From Flavobacterium micromati (GTDB lineage: Bacteria; Bacteroidota; Bacteroidia; Flavobacteriales; Flavobacteriaceae), in the NCBI RefSeq assembly GCF_900129585.1, contig NZ_FQWF01000004.1, positions 124,001 through 188,000 on the forward strand: DNA of 64,000 nt, in the 5' to 3' direction. Below the pieces are notes generated by a model. That model searched no databases, was not told the origin of the DNA, and saw only the letters and a program-made list of their open reading frames with translations. Within the stretch, counting starts at the first letter, position 1. Each line of letters begins with the position of its first letter. Shown here piece after piece: positions 18,434 through 28,769 of the stretch. Both the position numbers and the translations under genes were made by a program.

Positions 18434-19852
18434 CTATTTTAAAGGAAATTTTTCTTCAAAAGTTTTAAATCTATTATCTAAATCTCTTAACAACTGTTTT
18501 TTAACTTTTTCTTCTTTGATAAAACTATAAATAATGCTATTGTAGACAAATTCTTTAATATCTCGATAAGAAACATCTTTGTATCTTTTGGCTAATAACA
18601 CATATTGCTCGGTCATATTAGAACGTAAGATTCCAGCATCATCAGTACTGATAACTATAGGAACGCCAAAATCTTTATATAAAGTCAAAGGATGGCGGCT
18701 ATCTTTTACTTTCAAAATAAATTCATTACTTACTAAATTGATTTCAATGGGAATTTTATTCTTCGCCATATAACGCAATAATTCATACGAATTTGTCTCA
18801 TAAGCTAAATCTACACCGTGTCCAATTCTATTTGCTCCCGCGATATAAACCGCTGCGTTAATATGCCACGTCAGTTCTTCTGGTTGCACAAGTCCAAGAG
18901 TAAGTTCGCCAGCGTGCATTGTATATTTTACATTTGGATAACGGGAGTTACAGTATTTAAACATGACCATGTGCAACCAGTAATCCTTCATTGAAGTTTC
19001 ACCATCTTCTGGCGAAACAATGTTAACGCCAGCAATCAGGTCACTTTGATCTGCAGAGATAAATGCAATAACTAAATTTTTAAATAAATCTACAGGTTCC
19101 ATAAAACGCAACACAAAATTTTGATAGCGCATTGTGAATTGGGAATCATCAATTTTTAAATCATTGTGTAACTTGGTTACAAAGTTCATGTTGAATTTTT
19201 TCGCATCCGTTTCGACTCCTTTTTTAAGGAACGAGTTATATACAGAATCTAAAGACTTCATGATTGCTTTTTCATCTTTTACCAAAGCTAATTTTCGCAA
19301 GCTAGTATTGAATTTTGCCAAGTCATCAGTACTTATTGCTGTGGGGATTGTTGATAATTGAGTTTCAATGTAACTTAGATTTTCTTTTATTGCTCGGTTT
19401 TTTAATTCCAACATACCTTGAGCAAAATTTCCTTGAATCGCTGGCTCAAACTTCATGAAGGATTCAAAAAACAACTTATCTGATGGATAATTAACGCCAT
19501 TATAGTCTTTTACAGACCATTTTTGCATAATTTTTTGTTTGTACAATTCTAATGTTCCTTTACTTTTTAGAGTAGAAAATAATTCCCAGTTTCCTGATGT
19601 AGTTTTCTGTTTTCTAACATCCATCGTTTCAGTGTTCAAATAGAAATTTTCGATAATGGCACGTTGTAACAATGGCTCAGCATAAATAGATCCCGAAAAA
19701 TGATGGTGTATGTCGCCGCCCTTTGGCATTTGTGAAAAGAAAGCAGTTAATTCAGCTTCATTATCCCTAATTTTTTCTAAATGTTCACTCGCAGTTTGCG
19801 AATAAGTACTAGATACAAAAAAGGTAAAAAATAAAGTATAAAGTAGTTTCAT
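18434..19852 (-). CDS. add: Exported adenosine deaminase
   Basis: The 472-residue protein deaminates adenosine to inosine. It has a signal peptide (MKLLYTLFFTFFVSSTYSQ), so it should act in the periplasm or outside the cell. It is longer than cytoplasmic Add (about 330 residues) and resembles the ADGF-type deaminases. Zinc and catalytic motifs are complete: KGGDIHHHFSGS (HxH), MHAGE, RIGHGVDLA and VISTDDAGI. A role in scavenging extracellular nucleosides is an inference. Single gene with its own terminator. Confidence 0.9.
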   Translation of the reverse strand: MKLLYTLFFTFFVSSTYSQTASEHLEKIRDNEAELTAFFSQMPKGGDIHHHFSGSIYAEPLLQRAIIENFYLNTETMDVRKQKTTSGNWELFSTLKSKGTLELYKQKIMQKWSVKDYNGVNYPSDKLFFESFMKFEPAIQGNFAQGMLELKNRAIKENLSYIETQLSTIPTAISTDDLAKFNTSLRKLALVKDEKAIMKSLDSVYNSFLKKGVETDAKKFNMNFVTKLHNDLKIDDSQFTMRYQNFVLRFMEPVDLFKNLVIAFISADQSDLIAGVNIVSPEDGETSMKDYWLHMVMFKYCNSRYPNVKYTMHAGELTLGLVQPEELTWHINAAVYIAGANRIGHGVDLAYETNSYELLRYMAKNKIPIEINLVSNEFILKVKDSRHPLTLYKDFGVPIVISTDDAGILRSNMTEQYVLLAKRYKDVSYRDIKEFVYNSIIYSFIKEEKVKKQLLRDLDNRFKTFEEKFPLK

Positions 19853-20189
19853 AAAATAATCTTTTTAAAGTGCTGCTTTGATTTAAATTAATAAGTTCAT
19901 TCAAATTGAAATTTAAATATCATTCAAAGATGATATATTTTGATCGAATTAGAAAGTATTATAGTAGATCTAGTGCTTATTTATGATAAATTTTGGTTGT
20001 TTTAAACTTTCCGACAGTCCTTTCTGCATTAGGATAAAGCTTTTAAAATTTTTACTTTTGCATTTCTGTTTCAAAAACCCACCCAATTATATTTCCTTGG
20101 TTTGTATCAATCAAAATAGGGATATTTAACAAAATAGCTCTCATTTAATTTCAATATGAAATTCAAGATAAGGCGCTTTCTAACAATCT
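19853..20189. other. Divergent intergenic region
   Basis: 337 bp between the divergent deaminase and SulP genes. TACTTTTG at 20053-20060 matches the -7 consensus and could drive the SulP gene, but no TTG is at -33. No gene seen. Confidence 0.45.
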
Positions 20190-21722
20190 ATGAAAAAAGT
20201 ATTTAATCTATTTGATTTTTCTCAAAAAGTCAATTTCCGAACTGAAATTTTAGCAGGATTAACAGTAGCTATGACAATGATTCCAGAATCATTGTCATTT
20301 GCAATCTTAGCTGGCTTTCCGCCACTGATGGGTTTGTATGCTGCTTTTATTGCTGGTTTAGTAACAGCTGTTTTTGGAGGGAGACCGGGAATGATTTCAG
20401 GTGGAGCTGGCGCAACGGTAATTGTTTTGATAGCATTAATGAAATCACATGGTTTAGAGTACGTTTTTGCTGCAGTAATTCTAGCCGGAGTGTTACAAAT
20501 ATTTGTCGGAATTTTTAAACTTGGAAAATTCATCCGATTAGTGCCGCAGCCTGTTATGTTTGGTTTTGTAAATGGCCTAGCGGTAATTATTTTTATGTCG
20601 CAATTGGAACAATTTAAAACGATAATAAATGGGCAAATGACTTGGCTAAGCGGAAATCCTCTTTTTATTATGCTAGGATTAGTGGTGCTGACAATATCTA
20701 TAATTGTATTTTTACCAAAATTGACAAAGGCAATTCCTGCTTCGTTAGTTGCTATAATAGTTGTATTTGCTCTAGTTTTTTTCTTCGGAATTGAAACCAA
20801 AACTGTGCAAGATATTGCTTCGATAAGCGGTGGTTTTCCTCCTTTTCATATTCCGGAAATTCCATTAAATTTAGAAATGTTACAAATTATATTTCCCTAT
20901 GCATTGATAATGGCTGCTGTGGGATTAACTGAAGGTTTGCTGACTTTAAACTTAGTAGACGAAATTACAGAAACAAAAGGAGATGGCAATAGAGAGTGTA
21001 TTGCGCAAGGTGGTTCAAATATTCTGAATGGTTTTTTCTTTGGAATGGGTGGCTGTCCTATGATAGCACAAACATTAGTCAATCTATCTGCAGGATCTAG
21101 AGCACGGTTGTCTGGAATTATTGCTGCTTTGACCATATTACTTATAATTTTATTTGGTGCACCAGTAATTGAGCGAGTTCCAATGGCAGCTCTAGTAGGT
21201 GTTATGGTTATGGTAGCTATTGGAACTTTTGAATGGGCAAGTTTCCGAATCATCAACAAAATGCCGAGACACGATATATTTGTAGGTGTTACAGTCGCTG
21301 TAATTACAATTGTTTTACATAATTTAGCTTTAGCTGTGCTAATTGGAGTCATTATTTCAGCATTAGTTTTTGCTTGGGAAAGTGCTAAAAAAATTCGCGC
21401 TAGGAAATATATTGATGCATTAGGAGTGAAGCATTATGAAATATACGGTCCTTTATTTTTTGCATCTACTACCGCTTTTTTAGAAAAATTCGATGTTGCT
21501 AATGATCCAGCAGAAGTCATTATTGATTTTAAAGAAAGTAAAATTACCGACATGAGTGCAATTGGTGCAGTCAACAAAATTACGGAGCGATACGCCAGAG
21601 TCAATAAAGTAATTCATTTACGACATTTAAGTGCTGATTGCAGAACACTATTGATAAAAGCAAACCAGGTTATTGATGTTAATATCCTCGAAGACCCAAC
21701 TTATAAAGTTATAGTCGATTAG
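20190..21722 (+). CDS. SulP family anion transporter
   Basis: The 510-residue membrane protein is of the SLC26/SulP type. The transmembrane part (about residues 15-400) contains GLTVAMTMIPESLSFAILAG and the PQPVMFGFVNGLAVIIFMSQ motif. It is followed by a cytoplasmic STAS domain (about 410-508; VIIDFKESKITDMSAIGAV). Substrates of the family include sulfate, bicarbonate and dicarboxylates; which applies here cannot be read from the sequence. No carbonic anhydrase neighbour. Confidence 0.9.
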   Translation: MKKVFNLFDFSQKVNFRTEILAGLTVAMTMIPESLSFAILAGFPPLMGLYAAFIAGLVTAVFGGRPGMISGGAGATVIVLIALMKSHGLEYVFAAVILAGVLQIFVGIFKLGKFIRLVPQPVMFGFVNGLAVIIFMSQLEQFKTIINGQMTWLSGNPLFIMLGLVVLTISIIVFLPKLTKAIPASLVAIIVVFALVFFFGIETKTVQDIASISGGFPPFHIPEIPLNLEMLQIIFPYALIMAAVGLTEGLLTLNLVDEITETKGDGNRECIAQGGSNILNGFFFGMGGCPMIAQTLVNLSAGSRARLSGIIAALTILLIILFGAPVIERVPMAALVGVMVMVAIGTFEWASFRIINKMPRHDIFVGVTVAVITIVLHNLALAVLIGVIISALVFAWESAKKIRARKYIDALGVKHYEIYGPLFFASTTAFLEKFDVANDPAEVIIDFKESKITDMSAIGAVNKITERYARVNKVIHLRHLSADCRTLLIKANQVIDVNILEDPTYKVIVD

Positions 21723-21759
21723 ATCAACATCTATTTGAAACTACTACTGTTTTTTCTGG

Positions 21760-21801
21760 CATTAAGAAAATTAAGGTTTTTAATGTTTAATTTTCTTAAT
21801 G
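21760..21801. terminator. AT-rich hairpin between convergent genes
   Basis: CATTAAGAAAATTAA (21760-21774) pairs perfectly with TTAATTTTCTTAATG (21787-21801). It lies between the SulP gene and the convergent oxidoreductase gene. A terminator role is inferred. Confidence 0.55.
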
Positions 21802-21851
21802 TTCTCAATAGTTTTTAAAAATTTAGTTATCTTTTTCTTTTTGTCAGAATA

Positions 21852-23090
21852 CTAAATTTTCATTGCTTCAGCTGCTAATCGGCCTGTTTTCATTGCTGCA
21901 TTTATTGACCCATTGAGTAAATTATCTCCGCAAACAAATAGTGTATCAGAAATTTTTATTTCTGAAGCATCAATAGTGTTTCTAACGCTTTCTTGCGTTG
22001 GTAGCGCATATTCAATACGATAACCTCTCAGCATTTTCCAATTATTGACCTTTTCGCCATACCATCGCATTAGTTCTTGCTTCATATTTTCGGCTAAAAC
22101 AACATCATCAATAGCTGGAACTCCATTGTATGAAACGGAAATTAGAATTTTGCCTTTTGGTGCATAAGCCTTTGAAACATTTGTCATTACAGTCAAATTA
22201 TTAACCCACTTTTTACTTAAGGATGCGTTTAATGAAACTACGGCTTTTTTAGTAGGTGCTTCATTTGCTTCAAAATAGATATTTGTTACTTGCTGTGAGG
22301 TCATTTTTTGTTTCGGAACAAACTGCTGTGTAAAATTATTTGCGGTTGTGGCCAAAAGAATTTGATTGGCTTCATAAACCGTTCCGTCTGCTGTTGTGAC
22401 TTTATTTCCATCAATTGTCGTTACTTTATTATTGCATAAAATACTGTTTTCTGGAAGCATCGTTACTAATTGCTTTGGGATTTCTTCCATTCCTAATTCA
22501 GGGATAGCAACATCGCCGTCAGAAAACATTTTCATCACAAAATCGAACATTCTTCGGGAGGTTTTTAGTTCATTTTCGAGAAATATTCCAGAAAGAAATG
22601 GTGCATAAAAGCGCTGAATCATTTTTGGAGAGAAACCATATTCACTGAGTTGATTTTGCGTAGTTTGTTCTTTTTGTTCAAATATTTCTTCAATGCTTAA
22701 TTTCTGTAATCTATTTTTTAGCCAAAGAGTATTTATTTTATCTTTCAATGTTCCAACGGGAGCAAAAAGAGTTGCAAATGCCGCCGATGGTCGTCTAAAA
22801 GGATCTGCAATTTCAAATTGGCCACCATCATATAGAACAGTTGCACCTGGCAACATTTTTTTTAGATTTAAAGCTTTATAATTTAGTAAAGCTTGTGTCT
22901 CAGGATAAGCGGTTAGCAACACTTGGAATCCTCGATCAAAAAGAAATCCGTCTTGAGCGTCGGTTTTAACTCTTCCGCCCGCCCGATCACTCGCTTCTAA
23001 CAAAAGTACTTTTCGTCCTTGACGATGCAAATAAACCGCTGCCGATAATCCTGCTAATCCAGCTCCAACAATAATAACATCCTGTTTCAT
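21852..23090 (-). CDS. FAD-dependent amine oxidase/desaturase-like oxidoreductase
   Basis: The 412-residue protein has an N-terminal dinucleotide-binding motif ([28 protein letters not shown]), then [10 protein letters not shown], which is the amine-oxidase/phytoene-desaturase pattern. The C-terminal FAD motif is [25 protein letters not shown]. Cytoplasmic or membrane-associated. No carotenoid genes are adjacent, so the substrate stays open. Confidence 0.87.
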   Translation of the reverse strand: MKQDVIIVGAGLAGLSAAVYLHRQGRKVLLLEASDRAGGRVKTDAQDGFLFDRGFQVLLTAYPETQALLNYKALNLKKMLPGATVLYDGGQFEIADPFRRPSAAFATLFAPVGTLKDKINTLWLKNRLQKLSIEEIFEQKEQTTQNQLSEYGFSPKMIQRFYAPFLSGIFLENELKTSRRMFDFVMKMFSDGDVAIPELGMEEIPKQLVTMLPENSILCNNKVTTIDGNKVTTADGTVYEANQILLATTANNFTQQFVPKQKMTSQQVTNIYFEANEAPTKKAVVSLNASLSKKWVNNLTVMTNVSKAYAPKGKILISVSYNGVPAIDDVVLAENMKQELMRWYGEKVNNWKMLRGYRIEYALPTQESVRNTIDASEIKISDTLFVCGDNLLNGSINAAMKTGRLAAEAMKI

Positions 23091-23201
23091 GGTCTTGATA
23101 AAGTTTGTTACAAAAATAAGCCAAATGCAGTTTTAAAAAAGCGTAAATGAATATCAATTTCTATTTTTCAGTTAATTTAAAGTAGTGAAATTAGATTGGC
23201 T

Positions 23202-23720
23202 TTAAATGTTCAATTTCATCAACAAGTCAGTTTGTTTGTCATTTCCCATCATAAAATCGTGTTTATCAAAAATCACAAAACCATTTTTAGTATAAAATTG
23301 AATTGCTTTGTGATTTTCTTCCCAAACGCCAAGCCAAATGCTTCCAACGCCAGAATCTTTTCCTATTTGCAGCGCTTTGTCTAGTAAAAGTTGACCTATT
23401 TTTTTACCGTGAAAAGCTTGTGATACATATATTCGATGTACTTCTAATGTGTTTCCTGCGATCCTTTCTGTTTGAGCGTCGTCAAAATTCAATTTGATAT
23501 ATCCAACCGCTTCATCATTTGCGTAGGCAATATAAAACTGCGAATTAGGATTAGATATTTCAAAGGTCAGTTGCTCTAAATTTAATTTGTCTTGAACATA
23601 AGCAGCTAAGTTTTCAGCACTGTTAGTAGCTGTAAAAGTTTCAGTAAATGTTTGAATACTAATTTTTCGTAGTAGAAGTAAGTCTTTTATGGTGATTCTA
23701 CTTATTTTAATAGTATTCAT
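23202..23720 (-). CDS. GNAT family N-acetyltransferase
   Basis: The 172-residue protein starts at the ATG at 23718-23720 (MNTIKISR). The acetyl-CoA binding region is LEVHRIYVSQAFHGKKIGQLLLDKAL, followed by the IWLGVWEENHKAIQFYTKNGF block of the GNAT fold. It resembles the RimI/PhnO-like or YkkB-type group; substrate unknown. Monocistronic. Confidence 0.87.
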   Translation of the reverse strand: MNTIKISRITIKDLLLLRKISIQTFTETFTATNSAENLAAYVQDKLNLEQLTFEISNPNSQFYIAYANDEAVGYIKLNFDDAQTERIAGNTLEVHRIYVSQAFHGKKIGQLLLDKALQIGKDSGVGSIWLGVWEENHKAIQFYTKNGFVIFDKHDFMMGNDKQTDLLMKLNI

Positions 23721-23890
23721 TTTATTTGGAAATTGTAGGTTCTTTATTGGCAAAAATAGCTAATAATATTGATTTCTAAATTCAGATTTTTTATTACGTT
23801 ATTTAACAAATCAATTGAAATTATTCGTGTTTCCAAATTCCAATTAGTATTTTTGATTGATTTTTAAAATGAACTGAAAGAACAACCGCT

Positions 23891-24649
23891 ATGAAAATTG
23901 TAATATCACCTGCTAAATCATTAGAATTCGAAAGAGAGTTGCCCACTAAACTGCATACAGAGTCGCTATTTTTAAAACAATCTAGACAAGTTCATAAAGT
24001 CTTAAAAGAGGTTAAACCTGCTGATTTATCAAACTTGATGAGTATTTCAGATAAATTATCTGATTTAAACTGGCAACGAAATCAAGACTGGAAAATACCA
24101 TTTACAACAGCAAATGCGCGCCCAGCTATCTACACTTTTGATGGTGATGTTTATACCGGATTAGATGCTTACACAATTCCAGTTGCAAAAATAGAAATGT
24201 TACAACAGCGCTTGCGCATACTATCTGGATTGTACGGTTTACTAAAACCACTGGATTTAATGCAAGCGTATCGCCTTGAAATGGGAACCAAATTATCTAT
24301 TGGCGAAAGCAAAAATTTATATGAATTTTGGAAAGCAACGATCACAAAATCGTTGAATGATGAACTTAAAGATGATGAATTATTCATCAACTTAGCAAGT
24401 AATGAATACTTTTCAGCAATTGATGTAAAGGCTTTAAAAGTTCCAATAATTACGCCGGACTTTAAGGATTATAAAGACGGAAAATTAAAAATAATTAGTT
24501 TTTTTGCTAAAAAAGCCAGAGGAATGATGGTGCGTTATATCATTGACACAAATGCAGAAACCATCGACGATTTAAAAGGATTTAACTACGATGGTTATCA
24601 GTTTGACGACAATTTATCGAAAGAGAATAATTTGGTCTTCACACGATAA
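23891..24649 (+). CDS. yaaA: Peroxide stress protein YaaA
   Basis: The 252-residue protein of the UPF0246/DUF328 family lowers intracellular free iron and oxidative damage in E. coli. Diagnostic segments are KIVISPAKSLEFERE at the N-terminus, the central ANARPAIYTFDGDVYTGLDA, and the C-terminal FAKKARGMMVRYII and NYDGYQFD. Length is typical. It stands alone, convergent with the efflux operon. Confidence 0.93.
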   Translation: MKIVISPAKSLEFERELPTKLHTESLFLKQSRQVHKVLKEVKPADLSNLMSISDKLSDLNWQRNQDWKIPFTTANARPAIYTFDGDVYTGLDAYTIPVAKIEMLQQRLRILSGLYGLLKPLDLMQAYRLEMGTKLSIGESKNLYEFWKATITKSLNDELKDDELFINLASNEYFSAIDVKALKVPIITPDFKDYKDGKLKIISFFAKKARGMMVRYIIDTNAETIDDLKGFNYDGYQFDDNLSKENNLVFTR

Positions 24650-24690
24650 TCCTACAGACGTGATTAATCGTGTCTCTTCTAACGACGCGA

Positions 24691-26274
24691 CTAATGCATA
24701 GCATCGGCAGGATTGATTTTATTTTTACCTTTTTTTATCAAAAGGATAAATGGAATACATATTAGAAATAGCGTTCCTAGATAGATAAAAATATCCATAT
24801 ATGATAATACGTTGCTTTGTATCATAACTTTGTATTCTATAGCTTTATAGGCTTTTGCCAAAGATTCATTTTCGGTAAATCCTTTAGACATGAACCCCAT
24901 TTTGAGTTGTTGTACCGTTTGTTGCACCTCAAAAGAAGTTTTGTTAAGATTTGAAACTAGATTTACGCGGTGTTCTTGATTGAAACGAGCAATTGAAGTA
25001 GTAATAATTGCTATACCAAAAGAGCCTCCTAATTGTCGCATCATTCCAGTAAAAGCAGCTCCTTCGCCTATACTTTTTCCTTTTAAAGTGGAAAGCGAAA
25101 GTGTTGTAATAGGAACGAATAATAATCCTAATCCAACTCCTCTCAATATTAAAGGCCAAAATAAATGTTCTTCACCAGAATCTGGCGTGATGACTTGCTG
25201 CATCCAAAAAGTAAATAGAAAAAATACAAAAAAGCCTACCGCCACCATATAGGCTTGAGGAATTCCACGTTGAATCATTTTTCCAATAAATGGCATCATG
25301 ATACCAGTTGTTATAGAACTTGGGATCAACAGCAATCCAGCATCGAGCGCGCTCCAACCTAAAACTGACTGCGTATAGATAGGAATTAGAAATGTTGATC
25401 CATACAAACCAAAACCTAAAATGAAGCACATTATCGTTCCAACTCTAAGATTCGTATCTTTTAATACGCGCAAATTTACAATTGGATACTGGTAGGTTAG
25501 TTCTCTCCAGATAAATAAGATTAAACCAAATACAGAAATTGTCGATAACGTAATAATAGTGAGGTTGTTAAACCAATCATCTTGCTGACCATGTTCTAAA
25601 ACGTATTGTAGAGAACCAATAAAAGCTGTTAGAAGTACAATCCCTATCCAATCGACCTGACTGGCTTTTAATTTCTCTCCGTATTTTGGACTTTTGACAA
25701 AAGAAAGTGTCAATAATGTTGCGATAATTCCAAGGGGAATATTGATGTAAAAGATATAAGGCCATGAAAAATGATCTACGATATAACCTCCAAGTGGTGG
25801 TCCAAGTGTAGGTCCTACAATAACTCCCATACCATAAATAGCTTGCGCCATTCCTCTTTTAGCAACTGGATAACTTTCTGTAATTATAGTTTGTGCGGTT
25901 ACTAATAAAGCTCCACCTCCTAAACCTTGTATGAATCTAAAAGCTACTAATTCCCAAATATTATCAGCATTGCCACATAAAAAAGAAGCTATGGTAAATA
26001 TAATAATTGAAGCCGCAAAGTAATTCCGACGCCCAAATTGTTGCGACAACCAACTCGTCATAGGAATTATGATAACATTAGCAATTGCGTACGCGGTAAT
26101 TACCCAAGCCACATCAGTAAGTGAAGCGCCAAGACTACCTCGCATGTTGTTCAAAGCTACATTTACAATGGTGACATCAACAATCTCGAGCATCGCACAA
26201 AGCACAGCTGTAATTGTAATGATAACCCTCCTAAAGCCATATTCTACTAAATCGTCGTCTCCTGTTGGTGTCAT
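24691..26274 (-). CDS. DHA2 family multidrug efflux permease (EmrB-like)
   Basis: The 527-residue MFS permease has 14 predicted helices. The DHA2 motifs are present: WVITAYAIANVIIIPMTSWLSQQFGRR (motif A) and the motif C region GPTLGPPLGGYIVDH. It is the last gene of a four-gene unit (TetR regulator, TolC, HlyD-type adaptor, permease), the layout of a tripartite drug or toxicant pump spanning both membranes. The substrate is unknown. It ends in a polar tail KKGKNKINPADAMH. Confidence 0.92.
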   Translation of the reverse strand: MTPTGDDDLVEYGFRRVIITITAVLCAMLEIVDVTIVNVALNNMRGSLGASLTDVAWVITAYAIANVIIIPMTSWLSQQFGRRNYFAASIIIFTIASFLCGNADNIWELVAFRFIQGLGGGALLVTAQTIITESYPVAKRGMAQAIYGMGVIVGPTLGPPLGGYIVDHFSWPYIFYINIPLGIIATLLTLSFVKSPKYGEKLKASQVDWIGIVLLTAFIGSLQYVLEHGQQDDWFNNLTIITLSTISVFGLILFIWRELTYQYPIVNLRVLKDTNLRVGTIMCFILGFGLYGSTFLIPIYTQSVLGWSALDAGLLLIPSSITTGIMMPFIGKMIQRGIPQAYMVAVGFFVFFLFTFWMQQVITPDSGEEHLFWPLILRGVGLGLLFVPITTLSLSTLKGKSIGEGAAFTGMMRQLGGSFGIAIITTSIARFNQEHRVNLVSNLNKTSFEVQQTVQQLKMGFMSKGFTENESLAKAYKAIEYKVMIQSNVLSYMDIFIYLGTLFLICIPFILLIKKGKNKINPADAMH

Positions 26275-26349
26275 TTTATTGTAAAGTGTGAACTATAGTA
26301 TTTAAGTAGGTTATATCTTATTGTAAGTTTTGATGCGTGCAATTTTGTT

Positions 26350-27429
26350 TTAATTTAATTGCACATCAACATCAACATTCATTCCTGCTCTGAGTAGTTT
26401 AATTTTTTCGGGATCATTAGTGGTATTCAAACTGATCTTTACAGGTAATCTTTGCACTGTTTTTACAAAATTTCCTGTTGCATTATCAGGAGGTAGCAAA
26501 GAGAATCGGGATCCTGTCGCTGGCGAAAAAGAAGTAATTGTACCCTCAAAATCATGTCCTGGATACGCATCTACTTTTACTATTACTTTTTGACCAATAG
26601 TCATTTTATTCAATTGTGTTTCTTTAAAATTAGCAATTACCCAAGCTTCATCATTATTGATAATGTAAAATAAAGATTGTCCAGGCTGCACTAATTGACC
26701 TGGTTGAATATCAATTTTAGAAACTTGACCATCAATAGCGGCAGTTACAACGGTGTAAGTCAAGTTAAGTTTAGCAGCGTCTAGCATTGCATTTGCGCGT
26801 TTAATATTTGCAGCAGCCACTTCCGTTTGTTTATTTGAAACTTTAGATTTAGCAATAATAACCGATTTTTGGAACGCACTCGCTCTTTGTTGTTGCTGTA
26901 AAACGCGAACTTGACTTTCGGCTTCCATTTTTGTAGCTAAAGCTTGTTCATATTGCTGCTTTGTGATAGTTCGGCTTTTGTACAAATTATCATATCTATT
27001 AAAATCATTTGTTGCACGATCTAATCTTATTTTTGCCGATTCTATATTGCCTCCTGCAGATTGAACATAAGCATCTGAAACAGAAATGCTCGCTAAAGCA
27101 CTTCCAATATCCGCTTTTGAAACTTCAAAACTACCCTCAGCACCAACAAATGCAGCTGTAGCTTCTTCAATTTTTAATAAATAATCTCTTTTGTCAATGG
27201 TAAAAAGGGTATCGCCTTTTTTTACATAATCATTGTCTTTTATATACACTTTATCTACATATCCCGAAACTCTGGGGATAATTGGGTTCATATTTTTTTC
27301 TATTTGAGCATCATCTGTTTCTTCGTGAGATAGAGAATGCAAGTATTTATATGTTCCATAAGTTCCGCCTAAAATTACTAACGCCGCTAGGATAATAATA
27401 AATTTTTTATTCGTTTTTTTCTTTTCCAT
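26350..27429 (-). CDS. HlyD/EmrA-type membrane fusion protein
   Basis: The 359-residue periplasmic adaptor has a cytoplasmic Lys-rich start, one N-terminal membrane helix (IIILAALVILGGTYGTYKYL) and a lipoyl/biotinyl-like half motif (IPRVSGYVDKVYIKDNDYVKKGDTLF). A long alpha-helical hairpin (about residues 90-215) and a second barrel part (AAIDGQVSKIDIQPGQLVQPG) follow. It joins the MFS permease to TolC. It lies 8 bp after the tolC-like gene. Confidence 0.92.
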   Translation of the reverse strand: MEKKKTNKKFIIILAALVILGGTYGTYKYLHSLSHEETDDAQIEKNMNPIIPRVSGYVDKVYIKDNDYVKKGDTLFTIDKRDYLLKIEEATAAFVGAEGSFEVSKADIGSALASISVSDAYVQSAGGNIESAKIRLDRATNDFNRYDNLYKSRTITKQQYEQALATKMEAESQVRVLQQQQRASAFQKSVIIAKSKVSNKQTEVAAANIKRANAMLDAAKLNLTYTVVTAAIDGQVSKIDIQPGQLVQPGQSLFYIINNDEAWVIANFKETQLNKMTIGQKVIVKVDAYPGHDFEGTITSFSPATGSRFSLLPPDNATGNFVKTVQRLPVKISLNTTNDPEKIKLLRAGMNVDVDVQLN

Positions 27430-27437
27430 GGGTGCTA

Positions 27438-28769
27438 TTATTTTTGAGCTATGTTGAAAGTTTGTGATAATTGGCCAGTTACGGAGAGTAACTCGTAATA
27501 TTTTTGGATGGTATTGGCTTTCGCCAAAGCGGTATTAATTTTTGAACTCAATTGTTCTACATCAGCTTCTAACAAATCATTAGTATCTGAAAGTCCGTTG
27601 TCATATTTGTCTTTTACAATCCGATAATTTTCAGTAGCCTGTTCAGCAGCTTCATTGTAAACTACTTTTTGCTTTAAAGCTAAATCGTAATCTTCAATAG
27701 CTTTTTTGACTTGAATTTTAATGTAATCGGTCAGTACTAACTCTGAATTTTGTACTTCAAGAAATTTACTTTCTGCTAATTTTACCAACGTTCCGTTTTT
27801 CAAAATAGCACTCAAATCATAAGAAATGCCAACACCAATATTCATAGCATTTTGAACCGTAATTACATTACTCAAATCTAGTGCAGTGTAGCCACCAACT
27901 ATTGCAATCGATGGATAGTATGAACCTTTTGCAATTTTAATATTAGCTTCACTTGCTTTTCCTTGAAAGCGAATCGCTTCTAAATCCTTTCTATTTTCAA
28001 GTGCTGGCAGCTCGTTTGTGGGAACATTGGTCATCTGGAAATCAGCAAAATCTGCTTCTCGAATTTCTAGTTTTGTATTTGGTTCTAATTTTAAAAGCGT
28101 AACTAAGTAAAAGTTAATTATTTTTAAATTATTATTGGTCTCATCAAGTGATAACTGAATTTTAGAAGTTTGTAATTTAGATTTTAACAAATCATTCCTA
28201 GGAATAATTCCGTTTTTTTCTAATTCGATAAAATCCTTTACGCGCTGTTGTGCCGTTTTTTGATTTTCTTTGAGCAGTTCAATTGTTTTTTGTGCTTTAT
28301 ATAAACTTGCATAATAATCAATTACGCGACTCGCTATTTCTTCTTTAGTTTGCGAAGATGTTGCCATTTCAGCCTGATATAGATTCTCATATACAACAAT
28401 GCTATTTCTTATTTTGAAACCAGAAAAAATGGGGAGACTTGCATTTAGCTGTCCAATCATCAATTGATCAACAACTGGAATTGCTTGTTGCGATCCATTA
28501 TTATTTTGGTTTAATTTAAAATTGATATTGGCATTGGCAAGACGCTGGTATTGTCCAGAAAGTTTTACATCAGGATATTGATTATTCTTAGTGGATTGTA
28601 ACTCGTATTTTTTGGTCTTTACTTTTGTATTTGCCAGTGTAACTTCATTGCTTTTGGCCCAAGCCAAATTGATGGCTTCGTTCAAAGTTAAACTTGTTTT
28701 TTCTTGTGCGTTTACGGATGAAATTCCAATAAAGAAGATCCCGTAGAACACGAATTGACTAACTTTCAT
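27438..28769 (-). CDS. TolC family outer-membrane efflux protein
   Basis: The 443-residue protein has a signal peptide (FVFYGIFFIGISSVNAQ) and two OEP repeats of long heptad-like helices, including LTLNEAINLAWAKSNEV and YDNGLSDTNDLLEADVEQL. It forms the outer-membrane channel of the pump. Its ATG lies 11 bp inside the end of the TetR gene, so the two are translationally coupled. Confidence 0.92.
   Translation of the reverse strand: MKVSQFVFYGIFFIGISSVNAQEKTSLTLNEAINLAWAKSNEVTLANTKVKTKKYELQSTKNNQYPDVKLSGQYQRLANANINFKLNQNNNGSQQAIPVVDQLMIGQLNASLPIFSGFKIRNSIVVYENLYQAEMATSSQTKEEIASRVIDYYASLYKAQKTIELLKENQKTAQQRVKDFIELEKNGIIPRNDLLKSKLQTSKIQLSLDETNNNLKIINFYLVTLLKLEPNTKLEIREADFADFQMTNVPTNELPALENRKDLEAIRFQGKASEANIKIAKGSYYPSIAIVGGYTALDLSNVITVQNAMNIGVGISYDLSAILKNGTLVKLAESKFLEVQNSELVLTDYIKIQVKKAIEDYDLALKQKVVYNEAAEQATENYRIVKDKYDNGLSDTNDLLEADVEQLSSKINTALAKANTIQKYYELLSVTGQLSQTFNIAQK

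Noticed and set aside
24641..24673. Hairpin between yaaA and the efflux operon as a terminator
   Set aside because: ACACGAT/ATCGTGT is only 7 bp with a 19-nt loop and no T tract.
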